From Pseudomicrostroma phylloplanum (lineage: Eukaryota > Basidiomycota > Exobasidiomycetes > Microstromatales), in the NCBI GenBank assembly GCA_039545275.1, contig BCHS01000002.1, positions 620,001-684,000 of the forward strand: a DNA stretch of 64,000 nt, given 5' to 3'. Within the stretch, counting starts at the first letter, position 1. Each line of letters begins with the position of its first letter. The notes beneath the pieces are model-generated. The model was not told the origin of the DNA and did no database searches. It saw nothing but the letters and a program-made list of their open reading frames with translations. The position numbers and the translations under genes were made by a program. Below, one piece after another: positions 55,474 through 64,000 of this stretch.

Positions 55474-58400
55474 CTACCGCAATGCAGGCGACAGAGCATT
55501 CTGTCCCCCGCCAGATGCCCCACTTCCACCTGAACCATTGGCCAGTCTGACAGCAAAGACCGACGTGTCGCCAATGAAGACAATCTGACCCCTGCTAGCA
55601 GCTACAGACTCCCACACTGGGTTGCGCGGAGGAGGACGCGGTACCACGGCAGACACCTGGGGCGGTGGAATGACCGGAGGATACGGCGGCTGCGGACGAT
55701 AGATGACCTGTCCCTGAGGCCCGTAGCCGATCGGCACAGGAGGCGGCGGAGGCATACCTGGGTATTGTCCAGTGAAACTGCCGGCTCCGGCCATTGGATA
55801 AGGCGGACGAGGTGGCATGTGCCCCGGTGGCAGCCCAGGACGTACATACGGGTTCATAGCCTGCGCTTGCGCTTGCGCCAATGCTGCTGCCTGCGCTGCT
55901 GCCGAGTCTGCTGCACTGCGAGGAATGGGAGGTGGGACGTCTGCAAAGAGGCATCGAAGGTTGTACCCAGTGATGACTTGATGCAGGGCTCCAGTCTCGA
56001 CATGTCGCACCTCGATGAAGCTTGGCTCAAATGCCAGCACGTATGGGTGATGGTAGGCAAAGGAACTCGGGTTACCCTCCCAGTGGATGATCCAATTGCC
56101 CTTGGCCCGCCAACCATTCTTGTTGACGTAGAATGCAAACTCGTCGTAGCAGAGCAGGAACTCTCCGTCGATTCGGTAGATCGCAATGGGCTTGACAGTC
56201 TCCTTACGATGCACAAAGTCCAAGGAAGAATCGGCAGGGTCGAGCAGACCCTGAGTGTCGAGAGTCTCCAAGTCGACAATTTCGAACCCCTTTGTACAGC
56301 CCACACAGAGCTTCGACTTGAGGAAGTGGATCGAATGCGATTCGGTAGGGATGTAGAACTCCTTGAACACGCGCAACGTCTCTTGTCCACCTTGAAGGAG
56401 CTTCCTAAAGGTAGGCTGTTTCTTGCCTCGAACGTTCTGCTCAATTGGTTCCAAGGTCTTGATCGTCGACGATAGTGACGAAGATTTGACGACACAAACG
56501 AGGGTACGTCCCAGACACTGGCCCGCTTTGAAGAACGACGTGTGCGACGAAATCCTCCTACCTCTCTTGAGGGAGCCCATAGGATCTGCGGGATCCAGCG
56601 CATCAAGGGTGAATGTATGCACAGAGCGCTCAGCTAGAATGATCAAGATCTGATACTCTTCAAGGACGTCGATCTGAGTCACTCCTGGCAACGGAAGGAC
56701 CTTCGTAGGCGGTCGCGCCTTCTCTCGGAGATCAGATAGATAGACTCCATCTTCTGTTCCATAGATGATTCGGCGTCCGAAGTCGAAGGGTACAGAGCAG
56801 TTGACCTTGTTTGGCCCAATGAAAAAGTTCTCCGACAGGGTGATGGTGTCGAAGATGTTCGAGCGTTCACGCAAGATCTCCTGACGTGTCTCGATATGTT
56901 CGAACCATTTGCGACGACCGACAAAGGTGCTCGCCCAGAGGGTCAATGTGTAGCCTTTCCGACCGAGATAAGTGAAGGTCAGTGCATAGCCTGTCTTGGC
57001 ATCTTGTTTCGGGGCGGATCCTTGCGGCACACCACCGCTCAATCGATTGCCGGTCGACGTCTTCGACATGATCGACTTGGGTCGAGTAGCGGAACCTTTG
57101 CCGGTCGGCACTTCGTCGTACACGGTCACAATCAGCAGCTCAAGAGGGATCGGTTTGCGGAAGACTTTGTAAAGCTCGTTCTTGTTCACGGTCTTTGCCT
57201 TGACCATGAGAAGGGCGTGGTCAAAGAGGAAGGCTTGCAGCTCTGCACTTTCGCTCTGTGTCCCACCTCGCTTCTTGAGTGGTCCTTTGAAGACAAGCTC
57301 TCGCTGATCATCGCGAAGACGAAGGTCTACAGCCTCTCCTTGCTTGAAGACCAGCTGTTGGTCTAGCTGGGCCAGATTGAATCGATTCTCGCTCTTACCA
57401 GTCTCGACGTTCACCTTGTTAAGGAAATCCTTGATGAGCTTCGTCGCCTTCGGCAGGGCTTGCTTGTCCGGATTGGTGTCAGGAGTCGCCTTGAGGATCG
57501 CCTCAAAGAGAAGAGGATACCTCGCCAACCTCGTAGTCGGCTTCGTGAGATAGCCATTAAGCTCCAGCTTGCGTGACTCGGGTAGCCTCTCGGTCTCATA
57601 GACGAATGCGGCAAATGCAGGGTTGGATGACTTTTCCTTCTCGAATTCGTATTTTCCGTAAAGCTGGTGAGCTCCGTATTTGACGAACGGTTGGAAGTGA
57701 GGTACCATCTCGAGGAAGATGTCACCCACCCGGTCGACCAGAGCGGAGTGCTTTTGCCGCTTCGTCAGTAGCTCGGCCAATCTCGAATTCACAGCGTGAA
57801 CCTCGAGGACGTTCCAAAAGACTTGCGTGATGAAATCGTCTCTCCTCGCCTCTGGTATAATGTCTCTTGTCCTCAGAGGCTTGATCCAAGAGTCTCGCAG
57901 GTACTCTAGATCTCTGACAAAGTCGCGCTCCGTATATATGGCTTCGTTGAGGAGCTCTTGCCGCTTGCGTTCCTGCTCCGATGTGTTGTCAAAGATTTCT
58001 TTTGAGACAGACTCAGCCCACAATGCTCCAGGCTCCTTGACGTCACCCAGACTCTCCCTGCTCAGAGATCTCTGCAGCACAGTCTGAGGTTTGAGATTGA
58101 GGCGAGCTTGCTGCTCCAGTCGTCGAGGACAGGCGATGCTGTAGCATAGACGGTCCCGTGTGCAAGTAGGACTGTAACAGTCGGTCAACAAGGTGAAGAC
58201 ACCCGTCGGCAGCGCTTCTTCGTCATCTGCATCATCCAGAGTTTCACCGGCCTCAATGCCCGTTGCGCCACCTGCTGAGGGACTAGTCGCTCGGACAGAA
58301 GAGGCGGTAGACTCAGGCAGACTCTTCGTCGAGTTTTCCCGATGGGCTGTCGCAGGAATTTGCAATTGAGCAGATGCGTCGACGAAGTGGTCGCCGGCCT

Positions 58401-60391
58401 GCTCTGCGCCGAAAGGAGTGGCTAAGCGCGTCCTGAATTGGTAGAGCTCCCCCGGTGAATCTCTGAGACGATGGTCGTACGTCACATCGTGGAAGAACTT
58501 CTGGGCATCAAGAGCACGACCAAGAAGCAAGGCAAGGTTTCGGTCCGTCGTCTTGATGATGAAAGCGATCCGATCGACGGCCTCCCTTCCGTCGAAGGCA
58601 TCCTTGTAGGTCAGACCGTCTTTGACACGCTCTGCTATCGTCACGCGCAGCTTGAATGCTTCCGCCACGCGCGACAGTAAGGCCGGGTAGACAATCGGAC
58701 CTCTGCGATGACTGGGCGGCGCCGCTGGGACATTTGCACTGCCAAAGCTCGAGTGGTGCGAGCTCGGTGCACCCGGGAACACAGGGCGTGCCTGGCCGTT
58801 GCCGAAGGAGAGTGAGCGTTGATCGGACCGGGCGACCGCTCCATCCATCATGCTGGGTGAGTATGCGGCTTGAGCGGCTTGTGTTGCCGAGGAGTGAGTG
58901 CGATTGCGAGGAGCACGCTGCCACATGTCCGCCGTTCCCCCATTGTTCACAGGCGTGAATCCACCCCCAGGGTATCGCAGGTTCGAAGTGCTACTGCCCG
59001 CACTTGGGCCGCCTGCCTGGTAGAAGTTTTGTTGCGAGCCATTGCCGACTCCGCCGGGAAGAGTGTAGACAGACGCGGCGATCGATCTCCGGTCAGACTC
59101 AAACGACTCCTTCCGCCGGACATTGCCTGCGCCGCTACTATACGACTTGCCGTCGTACATCGAAGACGCTCCGGATGAGAGAGCGTTGATGTGTTGCCCC
59201 GGTAAGGAAGCCTCGCGCTGAGCCGTTTCGTGCTGAAAGTTTTGGAATTCTGTTGGAGTGAGATCGGGGTGATAAATTGTCAATACTACTGTTGCGAACC
59301 GCGTACGCCCTCTCTCTAGCTCGCTTACCGCTAGAGAAGGGGTCAGGCACATCTTTCGCGTTGGGAGTGGCAAACGTGTCCTCCTCGCCTGCATTGTGAC
59401 CCTCTCCGTTGCCGCTCTGAGGTAACCTAAGACTGAGATCAATAGGTTTCTGAGGCGATAAAGAATTCCTCGTTGACCTCGCTGGACTCCCTTCCAGGCT
59501 CAGGCCTTTGAACCAGTTCCCCTCACCCGGGCTGCCTACCTCTTCCTGCACGTCTATGTTGGGAAGCCGGGGAGGCTCAATTGTTGGCGATCCGCCAAAG
59601 GATGACCCAGGAGCAGACGAGAATACAGAGCTCGCTATGCTAGGTGCCCTCGCCACATTAGGCCTTGGATCTCGGCCGTATGAGGACGTGTCGGTCGCAT
59701 GAGAGGAAGAGCTGCTGCGTTGTTCGTGACGGAAGCCTTGTGGCTCATACGGTCCTTGGGTTTTGTACATTTGCTCCGGCTGCTGCTGAGGGTACCGAGG
59801 GATTTGTCCAGAAGAAGGATAGCCTGTTGTCGGCCCCTGACGTACTGGATAATGAGGGCCGGAGGAAGAGGTGCTTGCCACACTTGGGGCGTCATTTCTT
59901 GTGGCAGAGCCATTGGTATAGTAGTGTGCGTAAGCACTGGCGGGTGTGGAGTCCTCTTGGGGAGCGTAGAAGTCGGCAGCGCTCGTGCCGCTTTGAATCG
60001 TCGAAGGGTAGGCGGAGGAAGCCGACGTCCGGGACACCAGGGAGGGTGTGACGCTTGTCCGGCGATCAGGATGGTCGTATGAGTGACTGTTGCTACTGGG
60101 CTGGTATGTTCCGCCCATTCCACCAGCCCCTCCTACGGGAGCAGCACCGCCGTATGGTGCATAGGTATGCTGCGAAGGACCTCCATTCCACCTCTGCTGA
60201 CCCTGCTGCTGAGCGTAGAGGGCAGCCTGCTGCTGCTGTTGTTGTTGTTGCCATAGTTGTTGTTGGTGCTGTGGTGCTCCAGGTTGGCTGACAGGGCCCT
60301 TCGGCTTGGCTGTCGGTCGCCCAAAGATGTTCTCATAGGCGGTCGTCCGCTTGTCCGGTGGCCCTGTCTGAGGATTGGTCCCGGCAGGCAT
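55474..60391 (-). CDS. ROM2: ROM2-type Rho1 guanine-nucleotide exchange factor (DEP-DH-PH-CNH)
   Basis: Exons 59329-60391 and 55474-59249 join over a 79-nt GTAAGC...AACAG intron to give 1612 residues. The first ~520 residues are Ser/Gln/Pro/Gly-rich with a polyQ run. A DEP domain follows near 530-615 (LSRVAEAFKLRVTIAERVKD, YDHRLRDSPGELYQF). The Dbl-homology domain starts near 780 (RQELLNEAIYTERDFVRDLE, and LNGYLTKPTTRLARYPLLFE in its last helices). The PH domain follows (LVFKGPLKKRGG, LQAFLFDHALLMVK), then the citron-homology CNH domain (VPFDFGRRIIYGTEDGVYLS on to YVLAFEPSFIEVRHVETGAL) and a Pro-rich C-terminus. Rom1/Rom2 activate Rho1 at the plasma membrane in the cell-wall-integrity pathway, feeding Pkc1 and glucan synthase. 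Length and domain order match the family. Confidence 0.95.
60227..60250 (-). repeat. CAG/CAA trinucleotide run (polyglutamine) in the ROM2 N-terminus
   Basis: A pure Gln codon run (CAACAACAACAACAGCAGCAG on the minus strand) encodes eight Gln residues. A shorter second tract lies just before it in the protein. Confidence 0.85.
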
Positions 60392-61622
60392 TGCTACTCT
60401 CTGAGGCTACGAACAAGCAGATTGATCAAGACAGGTAGAAAGATTGCGTATGGGGGCTGGCGCAGAAGACCGTTGCCCAGAACGTCTGCGTTTGTAGGCG
60501 TCGAAGGCTGTAGGGCCTAGCTCAATGCGTCGTTCGTCGACGATGAGGATGTTCGGCAGTCATTAAGTGGGGCAGCAGCCCGTAAATCCAGTTTTCGGTG
60601 GGTTTCTCAGGGCTCTTTCAGCGCTCTTCTTCAGCGGTCGTCAGGAGGCTTGGCGAAGGTGGCTTCAACTGCGTCCCTTTGCACTTCGGTCGCGGGCTAA
60701 TGAGATGAAAGCAGCTACGGTGTCCGGAAAGAGAGTCTCGTATAGCAAACAGCGAGTAGCGGCAGCAGAGAAGGCTAGTGTCCCGCACACTCCAAACGAC
60801 TGAGGGCTCTTCGTGAAGGCGTTGTACTTGCACAGTTCCGGTGAGCCAATGACCGGCTCAAAGCCGATGTTGTGGATAGACCGGCAAGGGTATAGTTTGC
60901 AGACCCGGTATACTTCAATTCAGCCGTCTTGTACAGAAGCCGAAGAGATGAGGGTCCGCAGTGGTCTGCCTTGCTCGTAGGCGACAGTGATTGTTCGTTT
61001 GCAAGGATACAGAGTAACAGGTTGTTTCGTTATGAGGAAAGTCGTGCCGAGGTATGACGGTGCCGAGACGTATTGCCTCTCCTAACGCAGGGCCGTCCGA
61101 GTGTGATGAATGTACGCTGATGGGTAGTGATACCAACGTGGCCTATGCAACCCCTTCTCTGATTGGTATACGAAGGAAAGAGGCAGAGACGCGGTCGTGG
61201 AATGGATGGTATGACGGGTCCGGTGACTAGGGTCGGGCGGTGGGTGGCCAGTCCAAGGGTCGAGCAGCTCCTCGCGGCGGTGAAGTGAAGCGCGCAGGGC
61301 AAGCGAGGGCGAGGCGCTTCCGCCCTTCTGATTGCCTCAGGCGGTGACCGCTACTATCACCACCACCCACAGTGTGCGACCCCTCTCGCTCAATCCATCC
61401 ATCTGCTAACACGTACACGCACACACAGCCAGACACTGCTCATTCACACGAGGCGCAGGAACGCTTGATCACAGGGTAAATCTTGACTTGATTGGGAGAA
61501 GGAGCACAAGCACAGCTTAATGCAGGTATTGTGGGGTTACTTACTACAGGGCATCACAAATGACGTCGTACCGGGCGACCAGACAAATCAAAGACATGGT
61601 GGACGAGACATTGCACTACAGC
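60392..61622. other. Intergenic region upstream of ROM2
   Basis: 1.2 kb containing the ROM2 promoter and the 3' flank of the next minus-strand gene. Only short, motif-free frames are present. No gene or repeat recognised beyond a few short CA runs near 61415-61430. Confidence 0.45.
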
Positions 61623-62478
61623 TCAGTTGCTCTTTTTCGACTTCTGCGCTGCCTTGATATCCTCAGCAGCGAACGGAGAGTCGACGATGCCTGCCGCTGC
61701 CGTGAGCAGTGTTGCGATCTCTCGGCCAAAGTACCACGTGAGGTAGCCGGGGCAGATGATCCAGAAGCCATTGGGGAGCTGATCAGGGACGATTTCAAGG
61801 GCGAGGGAGGTCAGATACATGATCATGGCGATAGGTGCATCAAGAGACCAGACTCACAGCATAGAGGAAGATCCAGGTGCTCCAGTCGTTGTGGCCCGAC
61901 TCACACCATCCACAGTAGTAGTCGCAGAGGAAGTACAGGAGAGTCTTACTGAACGTCATCAGCACTCCCGAGAAGCCAACAATTGGCGCAATGGCACGGT
62001 AGGCTGGGTCAGACTGGTGGACCAAGTACAGATACGAGAAGTTGAGGATGTCCTCCATTACATTCAGCGTAGATTGAGCCAGAGGGAAGCCTCGGTTGTC
62101 GAGCCAGTACTTTGCAGAGTAGTTGAGGTCGACGAACTCGTACAGATCGTAGCCGGGCCAGAGCGCTGCCAGCACTCCGCCCTGAGATGTAAGCGACCAT
62201 CTTCGCAGGAAGATGAAGCTGAAGTCCCAGATGACAATGATAGACGAGACTAGGAGCCAGAACTTGACGAACGCCGTCGGCTGATGGATGACCCCCCTTG
62301 TCTTGCCTTCCATCGAGGGGATGAGCGTCATGCTGTCCTGTGTGGATGAGGTTGTTTCAGTGCCGGTGGTCTGCTTTGAAGAGCGGGAGCTTTTGGCCTT
62401 GCTTGAGATGGATGGGATGCGAGCACCGCCAGTGGTGTGGGAAGGAGAAGAGGGCATCATGGGATCCACGTTGATCAT
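61623..62478 (-). CDS. Small polytopic membrane protein, EXPERA-like, function unknown
   Basis: Exons 61858-62478 and 61623-61778 join in phase 0 over a 79-nt intron and give 258 residues. The first ~65 residues are polar and Ser/Thr-rich. At least five hydrophobic stretches follow: FVKFWLLVSSIIVIWDFSFI, LWPGYDLYEFVDLNYSAKYW, PLAQSTLNVMEDILNFSYLY, GFSGVLMTFSKTLLYFLCDY and GFWIICPGYLTWYFG. The order 'W-D... P-G-Y-x-L-Y-x-x-V-D... A-Q-x-x-x-N-x-x-E' resembles fungal EXPERA/emopamil-binding-like proteins. Relatives include sterol isomerases and TMEM97, but I cannot assign a reaction. The C-terminus is Lys-rich (KAAQKSKKSN), compatible with an ER-retention signal. Confidence 0.78.
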
Positions 62479-64000
62479 TAGTCTATAGTCTTGGGAGCGC
62501 GGCGGCTGTACAGTTCAGGGCAGAGAATGCTTTGCTGTTGCGGCGAGGACCGTCGGGGGAAAGGGCGGGCGGACGTTCAGGGCGGTGGTGAGGATTGATT
62601 GGAGCGGCAAAGTCCGTACGTCGGACCGAGATGGGCGGAGAAGGAGGGCGAGGGCGAGCTTTTGGGCAAGGCTGATATTTGGTCAAGCAAGAGTTACGAG
62701 GATGAAGTGATGGTTCTGGATGCAAAGGTTTAAGGGACAGACACCGGAGAGCAAGTAGTTGTACAGCCGTCGCCCATCCCGTCATGAAGGCATCGGCCGT
62801 CGACAGTCAGCTCCTGCATCGTCATATCCACAGCGGGGTGGGCTTCTGTCTGGCTCCTGTCCTCCGCATTTCCTTTCAGGCGGCAACTTTTGTTTCCGCG
62901 TCATTAGGGGAATAGGCACTCGCCCCACGACGACGCGCCTCTGTCAATTCCGTCATGCACAGAGGAGGTCCGCCGGGGGTCCGCCCTTTCCGCTCGGAAG
63001 GCACGCCGCCCGCCGGCACGTTGAGCATGCAATCTTGGCCGCTTAGGTCCACACATGCCTCCTGCCTTCTATTGGCAGCTGCCTTCTTCCGCCAAGGAAC
63101 CCTGCCTGATTCCCCCCGTGGAATCTACAAACGCCGGCAACTGCAGACACACATTGAGCCCGTGGAGATGGAGCGGTCACGGTGTTTTAGAAGACCACCT
63201 GCCTCGCCCGTGCATACGGATGTGTTATGGTTTCGATTGAGGAACGCGGGCCAGAGAAGCGCTTGGGGACGGGCAGCACTTTCAGAAAGGAGAGACAAAG
63301 TGATCCTTGCAACAAGTATCCCGCTCTGGCTTCTTTGCTCCTTGCACAGCATACACCAGACTGGGTGTGCGGGATATGACCGTCCAAGTCTTCGTCGCGC
63401 TGTTGTGCCCTCGCTGAACAGCCTAAGGTCGCTAGGCCCGACACCAGTGGACAAGTGGCCTGCACTCGGGTCGGCCTCGGAGCTGTCCAGATACAGGCAG
63501 TCTTCAGACTCCTGTAGCTGATCACACACGCCTGAGTCTGACCCGGCGACACTCCCTGCGACATGTACACATCCGCACTTTTGAGAGCATCACGCTTCGA
63601 GTGTTGACCAACGATGGCGCAGGAGTGATGGCGACGTTGCAACGCCTAGCAGGACGCGTTGACGTACACCTGCTGATGAGAGTTTCGGTCGGCGTCGCTA
63701 CACGGGGCGGCTAGCATGTTCAGCGTTGGACACCCCGAAGAGATAGAGTCTGAGAACGAGGTATCCGCTCATCGACTGGCGTATATCTCCCGAATTCATA
63801 GAGCCAGCTCCGCATCCGTACACCCATCCCGATCGTAGTCCCTACGCACCGTCTGTGACCCTCACCACCGTCGAACGACGTAAAGGGCGACGATGCCAGA
63901 GCAGTGCGGAACGGAAGCAACGAGGCCCCACCCCCGCTTCCGTCTGGACGCGCACCAGGCGACAGAAGATCCGAGGCAAAATTTTGGGCGGCTTCCTTCC
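62479..64000. other. Right-edge region without a recognisable gene
   Basis: 1.5 kb upstream of the small membrane-protein gene. The largest frame (62955-63521, plus) overlaps equally long frames on the other strand and has no motif. It may include the promoter of the 61623-62478 gene and the flank of a gene beyond the window. Confidence 0.45.

Noticed and set aside
62955..63521. 188-codon plus-strand frame near the right edge
   Set aside because: No motif or domain, and overlapping frames of similar length on the opposite strand. Not supported as a gene.

Overview
This window is nuclear DNA of a filamentous or yeast-like fungus, most likely a basidiomycete. Genes are dense, lie on both strands, and are split by short introns (about 75-105 nt where I could place both ends) that nearly always begin GTGAGT and end CAG or TAG. 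The DNA is GC-rich, and the proteins carry long Ser/Ala/Gly/Pro-rich and Gln-rich tracts. That profile fits Ustilaginomycotina or a related basidiomycete group, but the exact placement is an inference. I see no rRNA, CRISPR array, plasmid or phage feature and no clear transposon. Single N bases lie at 11093, 54041 and 54047.

Layout. A Gfo/Idh/MocA oxidoreductase (minus) runs off the left edge. Then come a large disordered protein of unknown function (2358-5503, minus), a KHA1-like K+(Na+)/H+ antiporter (7881-10811, minus) and a DUF1295 membrane protein (11545-12568, minus). From 12.99 to 24.0 kb the genes are tightly packed, often in convergent or divergent pairs: homocysteine S-methyltransferase (+), cyclin L-like (-), tRNA adenosine deaminase Tad1 (+), mitochondrial PDK/BCKDK-type kinase (-), an intron-containing tRNA-Leu(UAG) (+), a class I sirtuin (+) and a GH17-like secreted protein (-). 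The middle holds VPS4 (-), a USP12/46 or CreB-type deubiquitinase (+), an Mtr10/transportin-SR importin (-), the cyclin-dependent kinase PHO85 (+) and the APC/C activator CDC20 (-). The right part holds an orphan membrane protein (+), a full-length ABCC (Ycf1/Bpt1-type) transporter (+), a short-chain dehydrogenase (-), a universal stress protein (+), an Opi1-type regulator (-), a ROM2-type Rho guanine-nucleotide exchange factor (-) and a small polytopic membrane protein (-).

Most genes are core eukaryotic housekeeping: cell cycle (PHO85, CDC20, cyclin L), endosomal sorting and ubiquitin turnover (VPS4, UBP), nuclear import (MTR10), cell wall and lipid signalling (ROM2, Opi1-like), ion and xenobiotic transport (KHA1, ABCC) and one-carbon/sulfur metabolism. 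Nothing shows them acting as one operon-like system, and I do not see a biosynthetic gene cluster.

The features most worth a second look are gene-structural or residue-level: a VPS4 start codon that exists only after splicing (AT|G), a 14-nt microexon that carries the catalytic Cys loop of the deubiquitinase, 13- and 15-nt leading exons in PHO85, a PDK-type kinase with an N-box Asn-to-Asp change and a lid loop enlarged by roughly 190 residues, and a GH17-like protein lacking the expected nucleophile Glu.
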